From QALR01 sp964466625 (GTDB lineage: Bacteria > Bacillota > Clostridia > Oscillospirales > CAG-272), in assembly GCA_964466625.1 (NCBI GenBank), contig CAYXQF010000032.1, forward strand, positions 1 to 21,256: a stretch of 21,256 bases of DNA, written 5' to 3'. Position numbers and translations under genes: made by a program. Below are positions 14,887 through 21,256 of this stretch, piece by piece. A model generated the notes under the pieces. The model saw only the letters and a list, made by a program, of their open reading frames with translations, was not told where the DNA came from and did no database searches. Within the stretch, counting starts at the first letter, position 1; each line of letters starts with the position of its first letter.

Positions 14887-17286
14887 ATGACAAATCAAGC
14901 CCATGTAACGTCTGCGGAAAGATATCTCGCGGCGAAAAAAGCTCTTTTTGATCAGAAATACAGCTTTCTCAACGAAAAACAAAGAGAAGCGGTCTATCAT
15001 ATAAACGGACCTTTGCTCGTGCTTGCAGGTGCAGGTACCGGTAAAACAACGCTTCTCGTAAACAGAATTGCTTACATATTGAAATACGGAAACGCATATT
15101 ATTCCGACCGTGTTCCCGCATCTCTTGATGAGGAAACAATCGCGGAATTGGAAAATGCGAAAGATGACGATGCGGATCTGGACATGCTTCTCGATTCCTT
15201 GGCGGAAAAGAAAGCACCCTTTGTTGCGCCTTGGAATATTCTCAGCATTACGTTTACCAATAAAGCGGCAAAAGAAATGAAAGACCGCTTGGAAAAGATC
15301 ATCGGCGGCGCGGCAAATGAGCTTTGGTGCGGCACGTTCCATGCGATGTGCTTGCGCATGCTCCGCTCCAATGCGGACAAGATCGGTTTCGCGCGCGATT
15401 TTACGATTTATGACACCGATGACAGCAAGCGCGTGATCACCGACTGCATGAAGCAACTGAATATTGACGAAAAAGTGATCCCTGCGAAGTTTATCATGAA
15501 CCAGATCAGCATGGCGAAAAACCGCTTGATGACACCGCATGATTATGATGCTGAGGTCAATAATGACCACAAGCTTCAGCAGATCGCTTCCGTCTATGTG
15601 CTTTATCAGAATCACCTGGAGCAATCCATGGCCATGGATTTCGATGACATCATCATGAAGACCGTCACGATGCTCCGTGACCATGAAGACGTGCGCACTC
15701 GCTATCAGAATCAGTTCCGCTACGTGCTGATTGACGAATTCCAGGATACCAACTACGCACAATTTGAATTTGCAAAGCTCATTTCCGGCATACATCACAA
15801 TTTGATGGTCGTTGGCGATGATGACCAGAGCATCTATAAGTTCCGCGGCGCTACCATCGAAAACATTTTGCATTTCGATGAAAAAATCCCCGGTACTGCA
15901 ATCATCAAGCTGGAAGAAAACTACCGTTCCACAGAAAATATTTTGAATGCGGCAAACTCCGTGATCCGCCACAACTTCGGCAGACGCGGCAAAGAGCTTT
16001 GGTCCAAAAAGGGTGAAGGCGAAAAGGTTTTCGTCAAGCAGTTTGAAAATCAGCATGAGGAAGCAAAATTCCTCGTGAATAAAATCATGGAGCTTGTGAT
16101 CCGTGAAAAACGCAAATATGATGAATTCGCGGTCCTTTACCGCACGAATGCACAATCCAACGCGATCGAAAACGTTCTGATCAAAAGCGGTATTCCTTAT
16201 CGCGTGATCGGCGGTCACCGCTTCTATGAGCGTAAAGAGATCAAGGATGTTCTCGCATATCTTTGCGTTGTCAACAACCCGAAGGATAATTTGCGTCTGG
16301 AACGCATCATCAATGAACCCAAGCGAAAGATTGGTGAAGCAACCATGGCGGCTGTTCGCAGAATCGCGGAAGACAGCGGTGCTTGTATGTTCGATATCAT
16401 GATGAACAGTGCAAAATATCCGTCCATTTCCAAAGCGCAAAGTAAATTCGTAATGTTCGTGGCGCTCATTCATCATTTGCAGAATCTCGCGAAAACGGCA
16501 AAGCTTTCCGAAGTGGTTCGCGCAACCATTGAGCTTTCCGGCTATATGGAAATGCTCCGTACTGCGGAAGAAAACGGTGATGGTCCCGAACGCCGTGAAA
16601 ACGTAGAGGAATTTATCTCGAACGCGATCGAATATGAAAATCAGAATGAAAACGCCACCCTCAGCGGCTTCCTTGAGGAGATCGCTTTGGTGACGGATAT
16701 TGATAATTACGACAGCTCCTCTGAGGCGATCGTTTTGATGACCATTCACAGCGCGAAAGGCTTGGAATTCCCTGTGGTGTTCCTGCCCGGTTGGGAAGAA
16801 GGCATTTTCCCGAGCCAGATGTCCGCGCTTGCGCCCGACGAACTGGAAGAAGAACGCCGTCTTGCTTACGTGGCGATCACTCGTGCAAAACAGCGCGCCT
16901 TTATCCTTTGCGCAAAAGAACGCTTGCTTTACGGCAAGACGCAGTATAACCAAAAATCCCGCTTCCTTGACGAGATTGGGGAAGGTTACAAGGTAGAGGA
17001 GATCCTCGAACAAAAGCCGAAATATCGCACGGAATTTGGCGAAAAGACGAAGAAATTCACGCTTTCCAACGAGTTTACCTCCAAGTCTTCGCTTTCCAGC
17101 GACGTTGGTAAGACGAAATCTGTCGAAAGCTTTGTTTCGGGCGACCGTGTCAGACATTATATGTTTGGCGAAGGCACGGTGATCTCTGTGCGTGAAATGG
17201 GTGCGGACGTGCTTTACGAGGTTGCTTTTGATAAAGTGGGCACAAAGAAGCTCATGGCGACCTACGCGAAGCTCAAGAAGATATAA
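14887..17286 (+). CDS. pcrA: ATP-dependent DNA helicase PcrA (UvrD/Rep family)
   Basis: This superfamily 1A 3'-5' helicase acts in nucleotide excision repair, replication restart and removal of RNA polymerase from DNA. The 799-residue product shows Walker A GAGTGKT (48-54), Walker B DEFQD (283-287), GDDDQSIYKFRG (310-321), LEENYRST, TIHSAKGLE (619-627) and AYVAITRAK. The C-terminal Tudor-like domain (about 752-799, GDRVRHYMFGEGTV) is the RNA polymerase-contacting module of Gram-positive PcrA. An acidic insertion of about 45 residues (about 67-111) separates the Walker A helix from VAPWNILSITFTN, compared with typical Bacillus PcrA. ATG 14887 is chosen because GGAAGG (14874-14879) lies 7 bases upstream. 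The in-frame ATG at 14881 is too close to that site, and earlier GTG (14845) and ATG (14872) starts lack good sites. The stop codon touches the first hairpin of repeat copy B. Confidence 0.95.
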   Translation: MTNQAHVTSAERYLAAKKALFDQKYSFLNEKQREAVYHINGPLLVLAGAGTGKTTLLVNRIAYILKYGNAYYSDRVPASLDEETIAELENAKDDDADLDMLLDSLAEKKAPFVAPWNILSITFTNKAAKEMKDRLEKIIGGAANELWCGTFHAMCLRMLRSNADKIGFARDFTIYDTDDSKRVITDCMKQLNIDEKVIPAKFIMNQISMAKNRLMTPHDYDAEVNNDHKLQQIASVYVLYQNHLEQSMAMDFDDIIMKTVTMLRDHEDVRTRYQNQFRYVLIDEFQDTNYAQFEFAKLISGIHHNLMVVGDDDQSIYKFRGATIENILHFDEKIPGTAIIKLEENYRSTENILNAANSVIRHNFGRRGKELWSKKGEGEKVFVKQFENQHEEAKFLVNKIMELVIREKRKYDEFAVLYRTNAQSNAIENVLIKSGIPYRVIGGHRFYERKEIKDVLAYLCVVNNPKDNLRLERIINEPKRKIGEATMAAVRRIAEDSGACMFDIMMNSAKYPSISKAQSKFVMFVALIHHLQNLAKTAKLSEVVRATIELSGYMEMLRTAEENGDGPERRENVEEFISNAIEYENQNENATLSGFLEEIALVTDIDNYDSSSEAIVLMTIHSAKGLEFPVVFLPGWEEGIFPSQMSALAPDELEEERRLAYVAITRAKQRAFILCAKERLLYGKTQYNQKSRFLDEIGEGYKVEEILEQKPKYRTEFGEKTKKFTLSNEFTSKSSLSSDVGKTKSVESFVSGDRVRHYMFGEGTVISVREMGADVLYEVAFDKVGTKKLMATYAKLKKI

Positions 17287-17368
17287 TTGGGACGCTGTCC
17301 CAAGCCCTGCCCAAGGCGCCGCCTCGGGACTCCGTCAAAGGGGGCTCCCCCTTTGAAATCCCATTTGG
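17287..17368 (+). repeat. Modular hairpin repeat, copy B
   Basis: It starts on the base after the pcrA stop. Modules in order are TTGGGAC/GTCCCAA (17287-17303), AGGC/GCCT (17314-17324) and TCAAAGGGGG/CCCCCTTTGA (17335-17356), then AATCCCATTTGGGA. Order, loop GCT of the first hairpin and the linker CTCGGGACTCC match copy A read in the same direction relative to the upstream gene. Confidence 0.85.
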
Positions 17369-17395
17369 GAAGGGATAGGATAAAAAATAAAAATA

Positions 17396-17421
17396 AAAGG
17401 ACGGTCGATCGACCGTCCTTT
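17396..17421. terminator. Intrinsic terminator after pcrA
   Basis: A perfect palindrome: AAAGGACGGTC (17396-17406), loop GATC, GACCGTCCTTT (17411-17421), followed by TTGTTTG. It lies after repeat copy B and before the XRE promoter, so the hairpin repeat itself is not the only transcription stop here. Confidence 0.9.
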
Positions 17422-17434
17422 TTGTTTGTGAAAA

Positions 17435-17452
17435 TGTAAAGGAAGCTTTACA
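17435..17452. promoter_or_regulatory. Operator 1 (upstream) of the XRE operon
   Basis: Perfect inverted repeat TGTAAAG-GAAG-CTTTACA, 8 bp upstream of the -35 box. Both half-sites are identical to those of operator 2. It is probably bound by the XRE regulator encoded just downstream. Confidence 0.75.
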
Positions 17453-17459
17453 AAAACTG

Positions 17460-17488
17460 TTGACAAGAAGAAAATGATGATATATAAT
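17460..17488 (+). promoter_or_regulatory. Consensus promoter of the XRE/DUF2178-like operon
   Basis: A perfect -35 TTGACA (17460-17465), a 17-bp spacer and a perfect -10 TATAAT (17483-17488). It is bracketed by two palindromic operators, which suggests a strong promoter held down by repression. Confidence 0.9.
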
Positions 17489-17491
17489 GAA

Positions 17492-17509
17492 TGTAAAGCT
17501 AACTTTACA
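17492..17509. promoter_or_regulatory. Operator 2 (at the transcription start) of the XRE operon
   Basis: Perfect inverted repeat TGTAAAG-CTAA-CTTTACA, 3 bp after the -10 box and covering the expected start of transcription. Its centre is 57 bp from the centre of operator 1. Binding here should block initiation. Confidence 0.78.
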
Positions 17510-17531
17510 ATGCTGAGAAAGGGGAGGCGAT

Positions 17532-17735
17532 ATGAAAAACAATCTGGAATTGCTTCGCAAGAAGAAAGGAATCAGCCAAGAGGAGCTTGCACAGGTGATG
17601 GGTGTTTCTCGCCAGACGATCCATTCGCTGGAAAAAGGGAAGTATAACCCTTCCATTTTGCTTGCTTTTAAGCTGGCAAAATATTTTGGGCTTACCATCG
17701 AAGAAGTATTTATTTATGAGGAGGAATCTTTATGA
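17532..17735 (+). CDS. Small XRE/Cro-C1-family transcriptional regulator
   Basis: The 67-residue protein is almost entirely a helix-turn-helix domain: SQEELAQVMGVSRQTIHSLEKGKYNPS (residues 15-41) is a textbook HTH_3 motif, followed by AFKLAKYFGLTIEEVF. It resembles the small stand-alone XRE proteins that often sit beside small membrane proteins in Bacillota. It has no ligand-binding domain, so its signal may come through its membrane partner. Start ATG 17532 has GGGGAGG at 17521-17527. Its stop overlaps the start of the next gene by four bases (ATGA), which indicates translational coupling. It probably represses its own operon through the two palindromes around the promoter. Confidence 0.93.
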   Translation: MKNNLELLRKKKGISQEELAQVMGVSRQTIHSLEKGKYNPSILLAFKLAKYFGLTIEEVFIYEEESL

Positions 17736-18139
17736 AAAATTTAGGAAAATGTTATTATGAATTGTTTTTTACATTGGGAATGATTTGTTCGGCGGTGATA
17801 TCTATAGACCGCATTTATGATTTTTTGAACATGTTTATGAAAGGTATGTTTACAAGTCTTACGCTTGTCTTTCTCTTAACTGCCTGTTATGTTCGCTTGA
17901 ATAAAAAACTGCAAAAGAAGATGGAAGTGGAGCGCGGTGATGAACGCATCGCACAGATCACGGGAAAGAGCGCAGCAATCACCATTACCGTGATGACAGT
18001 TCTTTTGATCGTGGCGACGATTGTACTCGGCTTTTTCGGCGAGCCGTATACTTACATATCTATTATTCTGACAGCCGTGATGTTTTTGCAGGTTATGATG
18101 CTTTGGATCGTGAGAGCGATCCTCTCACAGAAAATGTGA
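17732..18139 (+). CDS. Small four-helix membrane protein, DUF2178-like
   Basis: The 135-residue product has four predicted membrane helices at about 9-27, 36-54, 82-102 and 107-131. A charged loop between helices 2 and 3 carries ERGDERIAQITGKSA (67-81), the conserved 'DER...I..K' loop of DUF2178-type proteins. No function is established for the family. The loop faces the cytoplasm if the N-terminus does, and could touch the XRE protein. Start ATG 17732 overlaps the XRE stop, and AGGAGG at 17719-17724 lies inside the regulator gene. The pairing suggests the membrane protein controls, or is controlled by, the regulator. The gene ends in front of a long hairpin. Confidence 0.8.
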   Translation: MKNLGKCYYELFFTLGMICSAVISIDRIYDFLNMFMKGMFTSLTLVFLLTACYVRLNKKLQKKMEVERGDERIAQITGKSAAITITVMTVLLIVATIVLGFFGEPYTYISIILTAVMFLQVMMLWIVRAILSQKM

Positions 18140-18219
18140 CCTACTTTCTTCTTTGCGAAAAGAAGAAAGTAGGCAAAGAAGAAACGTCCACCTTTTCTTT
18201 AAGAAAAGAAAAGCGTGGA
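18140..18219. repeat. Pair of long A/G-C/T-rich hairpins after the DUF2178-like gene
   Basis: The first hairpin is a perfect 15-bp stem, CCTACTTTCTTCTTT (18140-18154) with its complement at 18159-18173 and loop GCGA. The second pairs TCCACCTTTTCTTT (18187-18200) with 18205-18219, with one bulged C. The elements start on the base after the stop codon. They resemble dispersed intergenic repeats of Clostridia; a role as a 3' mRNA stabiliser or terminator is inference. Confidence 0.6.
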
Positions 18220-18271
18220 GCCAAAAGAAACGCACTGTTTGCTCTGTACCATAGAATCCATATAAATAGCT

Positions 18272-18354
18272 CCCACAGTGGGTTCCAAGGGATAATATCC
18301 CTTGGCGGGGTTTGGGGCAGCGCCCCGTGAAAGAGGTTTGAGGCAGCGCCCCAT
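18272..18354 (-). repeat. Modular hairpin repeat, copy C (variant)
   Basis: Read on the minus strand away from the HIT gene: GGGGCGCTGCCTC (18340-18352), GGGGC/GCCCC with loop GCT (18314-18326), AAACCCCG, then CCAAGGGATA/TATCCCTTGG (18285-18305) and AACCCAC. It shares with copies A and B the order hairpin, linker, CCAAGGG hairpin, AACCC. It has the same orientation relative to the gene it follows (HIT), but lies after that gene's terminator. Confidence 0.7.
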
Positions 18355-18365
18355 AAAAACAAAAG

Positions 18366-18394
18366 AAAAAGGACAGCGTGAAGCTGTCCTTTTT
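18366..18394. terminator. Intrinsic terminator of the HIT gene, usable from both sides
   Basis: Stem AAAAAGGACAGC (18366-18377) with GCTGTCCTTTTT (18383-18394) and a 5-base loop. It begins two bases past the HIT stop codon. T runs exist on both strands. Confidence 0.9.
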
Positions 18395-18396
18395 CT

Positions 18397-18738
18397 TTAT
18401 GCCATTTGTTCAGCGAGCTTTGCGCCGCCGAGAATGTGAAAATGGAGATGGGGAACGGTCTGACAAGCGTCAGGACCGCAGTTGGAAATGACACGATAAC
18501 CATTGGCAATACCTGCGAGCTTTGCGATCTTCGGAATGTTTTCAAAGATGTAAGCCACGATGTCGCTGTTTTCGGCGGTGATCTCATCGACACAGCGAAT
18601 GTGCGTTTTCGGGATCACGAGAACGTGTACAGGTGCTTGCGGATTGATATCGCGGAAAGCGAGGATCTTCTCATCTTCATAAACTTTAGAAGAGGGGATC
18701 ACGCCTTCGATGATTTTACAGAAAAGACAATTTTCCAT
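18397..18738 (-). CDS. HIT-family (HINT/PKCI-type) nucleotide hydrolase or transferase
   Basis: The 113-residue protein has the histidine triad HLHFH (97-101, catalytic H99) followed by ILGG, preceded by the HIT strands INPQAPVHVLVIPKTHI. The N-terminal CLFCKIIEG (4-12) carries the zinc-type cysteine pair of HINT proteins. Such enzymes split purine nucleoside phosphoramidates or acyl-adenylates, including by-products of aminoacyl-tRNA synthetases, which fits its place downstream of alaS. It starts 20 bases after the mscL stop, so the two are likely co-transcribed. Start ATG 18738 has AAAAGGAAA at 18745-18753. Length is normal for the family. Confidence 0.93.
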   Translation of the reverse strand: MENCLFCKIIEGVIPSSKVYEDEKILAFRDINPQAPVHVLVIPKTHIRCVDEITAENSDIVAYIFENIPKIAKLAGIANGYRVISNCGPDACQTVPHLHFHILGGAKLAEQMA

Positions 18739-18758
18739 AATGTATTTCCTTTTGAAAA

Positions 18759-19334
18759 TTATTTCTTGAGAGAGTTGCGGATTTCACGAAGGAGTTCCAC
18801 GGTTTCGATCTCACGTGCTTTTGCAGCAGCGATTTCGGCATCAGCAGCGGCTTTTGCTTTTGCTTCAGCTTCAGCTTTGACAGCGGCTTCTGCATCGGCT
18901 TTCGCTTTTGCTTCAGCAGCGGCAGCTTCTGCAGCGGCCTTTTCTTCTTCGGAGAGGCGTTCTCTTGCTTCTTTTGCTTTTTTCGCAACGTTTGTAGCTA
19001 CGCGAAGTACGATGAAAAGCACGAGCGCGATGATGAGAAAGTCTACGATGGACTGGAGGAAGATACCCCATGTGAATGCGATCTCGTTCTGGATCACAGT
19101 GCCTGCTTCGTCAAGTTCTTCGGGAACGAGAACATATTTAAGGTCAACGAGGGATTTGTCACCTGTGACCAAGGCAACGAGGGGGTTGATGAAGGAGGAG
19201 GTGAATTTGTTGACGATGTCTTTGAAGGCATTCGCAACTACAACACCGATTGCCATGTCAACGACGTTGCCACGAGTGATGAAAGCTTTAAAGTCTTTCC
19301 AGAAGCTTGTGGACTTTTCTTTGATCTTTTTCAT
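18759..19334 (-). CDS. mscL: Large-conductance mechanosensitive channel MscL with an extended Ala-rich tail
   Basis: This homopentameric membrane pore opens under tension to release solutes during hypo-osmotic shock. The signature FITRGNVVDMAIGVVVANAF (residues 18-37) covers the N-terminal helix and first membrane helix. The second membrane helix is about 88-111 (TWGIFLQSIVDFLIIALVLF), followed by the basic cytoplasmic end. At 191 residues it is longer than usual (about 130-150). The extra stretch is an Ala/Glu/Lys-rich helix (about 117-175) inserted before the C-terminal bundle end LLREIRNSLKK. Start ATG 19334 has AAAGGAA at 19341-19347. It lies 73 bases after alaS with only a weak terminator between, and 20 bases before the HIT gene. 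Confidence 0.95.
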   Translation of the reverse strand: MKKIKEKSTSFWKDFKAFITRGNVVDMAIGVVVANAFKDIVNKFTSSFINPLVALVTGDKSLVDLKYVLVPEELDEAGTVIQNEIAFTWGIFLQSIVDFLIIALVLFIVLRVATNVAKKAKEARERLSEEEKAAAEAAAAEAKAKADAEAAVKAEAEAKAKAAADAEIAAAKAREIETVELLREIRNSLKK

Positions 19335-19368
19335 GATGAGTTCCTTTCTGAAAATGTTTATTTTACCG

Positions 19369-19399
19369 AAAGCCCGAAGAATATTCCACTTCGGGCTTT
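19369..19399 (-). terminator. Possible weak terminator or attenuator after alaS
   Basis: Stem AAAGCCCGAAG (19369-19379) with CTTCGGGCTTT (19389-19399) and a 9-base loop. On the minus strand the stem is followed by CGGTAAAATAAA rather than a T run, so termination may be partial, letting some transcription reach mscL and the HIT gene. No separate mscL promoter was recognised. Confidence 0.55.
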
Positions 19400-19407
19400 T
19401 ATAGGTC

Positions 19408-21256
19408 TTAAAGGAGTTTTTCTACGATAGCAGGGAGTGCCGCGAATGCTTCGGAGAGCTTTTCGGGGTTCTTTGCACCTGCTGTCGCGCTATCGGGACG
19501 GCCGCCGCCACCACCGCCAACGATGGCACAGAGTTCCTTGAGAACGACGGGAGCCTTGATGCCTTTAGCGAGGGCTTCTTTGCCGCATACGCAAGCGAGT
19601 GTGAGTTTGCCATCAACGAGAGAAGAAACAACCGCGATCATATCTGCGTATTTGCTCTTGATATCGTCGCCGAGCGTGCGAACAGCCGCAACGGGAAGTT
19701 CGGTTGCCATGGTTGCCACGCGAACGCCGTTAACGTTTACAGCGGAGGAGATCATCGCTTCAGCTTTTGCGGAAGCAAGCTTTGCGGAAGCGGATTCGAG
19801 TTCTTTTTTTGTTGCTTTGAGCTCGTCGGAAAGGGAATTGATCTTGCCGATGACGTCGTTTGCGGTACCTGCTTTGAGCGCTTTCATTGCGGAAGTGATG
19901 AGCGCTTCGTTTGCGGTCATGTGTGCGTAAGCGCCAAGACCTGTCACAGCGGTGATTCTTCTGGTGCCTGCCGCAACGGAAGCTTCGGAAGTGATCTTGA
20001 ACATACCGATCTTTGCGGTGTTATCAACGTGTGTACCGCCGCAAAGTTCAGCGGAGAAATCGCCCATCTTGACAACGCGGACGATGTTGCCGTATTTTTC
20101 ACCGAAGAGTGCGATCGCACCGGAAGCTTTCGCGGTTTCGATGTCGGTTTCAAAGGTGGAAACAGCGATGCCCTCAAGGATCTTTTCGTTGACACGGAGT
20201 TCAACGGCTTTGAGCTCATCGGGTGTTACTGCCGCAAAGTGTGTGAAGTCGAAACGAGCTTCTTTTTCATCAACGTAAGAACCGGCCTGGTGGATATGTG
20301 TGCCGAGAATTTCACGGAGTGCTGCGTCGAGAAGGTGTACGGAGGAGTGGTTTCTTGCGATCGCTGCACGTCTTGCGCTGTTTACGGTGAGCGTTACTTC
20401 ATCGCCAACGGAAAGAGAACCGTTTTCGATCTTGGTAACGTGCATATAAACACCGTCGTTTTTCTTGGTGTCGGTTACGGTTGCGTTGCCGTTTTTGCCG
20501 ACGATTGTACCAATATCACCAACCTGACCGCCGCCCTCACCGTAGAAGGGAGTCTTGTCCGTGATGATAACAGCGGATTCGCTGGTGATCTCTGCGGGTT
20601 CGCCGGTTTCGCCGTCGATGATCGCAACGATCTTTGCAGTTGTTTCGGTTTCGGTGTAGCCGGTGAACACGGTTTTAACAGAAGTGTCGATGAGAGATTT
20701 CATGCTGTCGTCCCAACCGCTGATGTTGCCGCGAGCCGCACGTGCGCGCTGTTTCTGTGCCTGAAGATTTTCTTCAAAGCCCTTTTCATCGATGCCGAGA
20801 CCGTTTTCTTCTGCGATCTCACGAGTGAGGTCAAGCGGGAAGCCGTAAGTGTCGGAAAGCTTGAAGACGTCAGCGCCCTGGAGCTCGGTCTTGCCGCTTT
20901 CTTTTGCTTCTGCCATGAGCTTGTCAAGAAGGTTCATGCCGGATTCAACGGTCGCGTTGAAGCGATCTTCTTCCATGCGAACGATCTTCTGGATATAGTC
21001 GAGCTTTTCGGTGAGCTCGGGATATGCGGATTTGTTTTCGCCTGCAACCACAGCCATAACGTCGCAAAGGAATGCACCCTTGATGCCGAGGATTCTGCCG
21101 TGACGGCATGCGCGGCGCATCAAGCGGCGAAGAACGTAGCCACGGCCTTCATTGGAGGGCATAACGCCGTCTGCAATGAGGAATGCGGAAGCACGGGAGT
21201 GGTCAGCGATGATACGCAGAGAAACGTCTGCTTTTTCGTTTGTTTTGTAAGTAACG
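19408..21256 (-). CDS. alaS: Alanine--tRNA ligase, C-terminal 615 residues (start outside window)
   Basis: The enzyme charges tRNA-Ala and edits mischarged Ser/Gly. The window holds the end of the aminoacylation part (IADHSRASAFLIADGVMPSNEGRGYVLRR spans codons about 21130-21215), then the linker, editing and C-Ala domains. Editing-site metal ligands are intact: HSSVH (histidine codons 20347-20349 and 20335-20337) and CGGTH (cysteine codon 20041-20043, histidine codon 20029-20031). The C-Ala domain ends with GGGGGGRPDSATAGAKNPEKL, as is usual. The reading frame is open to the window edge; family members are about 870-880 residues, so roughly 260 N-terminal residues lie outside. An internal ATG at 21162 is within conserved sequence and is not the start. 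It heads the probable alaS-mscL-HIT transcription group. Confidence 0.97.
   Translation of the reverse strand, partial: VTYKTNEKADVSLRIIADHSRASAFLIADGVMPSNEGRGYVLRRLMRRACRHGRILGIKGAFLCDVMAVVAGENKSAYPELTEKLDYIQKIVRMEEDRFNATVESGMNLLDKLMAEAKESGKTELQGADVFKLSDTYGFPLDLTREIAEENGLGIDEKGFEENLQAQKQRARAARGNISGWDDSMKSLIDTSVKTVFTGYTETETTAKIVAIIDGETGEPAEITSESAVIITDKTPFYGEGGGQVGDIGTIVGKNGNATVTDTKKNDGVYMHVTKIENGSLSVGDEVTLTVNSARRAAIARNHSSVHLLDAALREILGTHIHQAGSYVDEKEARFDFTHFAAVTPDELKAVELRVNEKILEGIAVSTFETDIETAKASGAIALFGEKYGNIVRVVKMGDFSAELCGGTHVDNTAKIGMFKITSEASVAAGTRRITAVTGLGAYAHMTANEALITSAMKALKAGTANDVIGKINSLSDELKATKKELESASAKLASAKAEAMISSAVNVNGVRVATMATELPVAAVRTLGDDIKSKYADMIAVVSSLVDGKLTLACVCGKEALAKGIKAPVVLKELCAIVGGGGGGRPDSATAGAKNPEKLSEAFAALPAIVEKLL

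Noticed and set aside
14701..17157. 818-codon open frame antisense to pcrA
   Set aside because: It is a by-product of codon bias in pcrA. The protein is rich in His/Phe/Val-Ile runs with no family features, and it overlaps a terminator and a promoter.
18103..18330. Short open frame in the hairpin-rich gap after the DUF2178-like gene
   Set aside because: It consists of translated repeats, lacks a ribosome binding site and overlaps structured non-coding elements.

Overview
The window looks like a chromosomal segment of a low-to-mid GC Bacillota, most likely class Clostridia (gut Oscillospirales/Ruminococcaceae type). The evidence is strong AGGAGG-type ribosome binding sites, near-consensus sigma-A promoters (TTGACA-17-TATAAT), a PcrA-type helicase with the Gram-positive C-terminal domain, a VanY-type carboxypeptidase, an XRE/DUF2178-like pair, and a surface protein with the Cys-rich 'ATC...CxxC...GH' repeats common in gut Clostridia. 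Species cannot be assigned by reading alone. No tRNA, rRNA, CRISPR array, insertion sequence or prophage was seen.

Layout. (1) 1-875, minus: 5' part of an isopropylmalate/homocitrate synthase-family gene with a consensus promoter and a tandem operator-like element. (2) 1118-7609: a carbohydrate cluster. It has a GH2 glycosidase (minus) divergent from a GH78 alpha-L-rhamnosidase (plus), then a UroD/MtaA-type putative methyltransferase (plus), facing a compact GH127/DUF1680-like glycosidase (minus). None of these proteins has a visible signal peptide, so they probably work in the cytoplasm on imported plant-type oligosaccharides or glycosides. (3) 7704-10799, minus: an Lhr-like superfamily 2 helicase followed by a DUF5131 (phage Gp37/Gp68-type) three-cysteine protein, with a multi-hairpin repeat between them. 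(4) 10876-12024, minus: a membrane-anchored VanY-type D,D-carboxypeptidase. (5) 12256-14755, plus: a gene with a consensus promoter, a roughly 220-nt structured leader, and a secreted, C-terminally membrane-anchored protein carrying about ten Cys-rich repeats. (6) 14804-17286, plus: pcrA. (7) 17396-18139, plus: a small XRE regulator and a four-helix membrane protein in an overlapping operon; the promoter is bracketed by two identical-half-site palindromes. (8) 18397-21256, minus: alaS (5' end cut by the window edge), mscL and a HIT-family hydrolase.

The least explained signals are four. A modular hairpin repeat occurs three times, always just 3' of genes and twice touching the stop codon. Two perfect TGTAAAG-N4-CTTTACA operators flank the XRE promoter. 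A corrinoid-methyltransferase-like gene lies inside a rhamnosidase/arabinosidase cluster. The Cys-repeat surface protein has a long hairpin-bearing leader. I found no clear complete novel defence or biosynthetic system; the Lhr/DUF5131 pair is the nearest candidate for an uncharacterised functional module.
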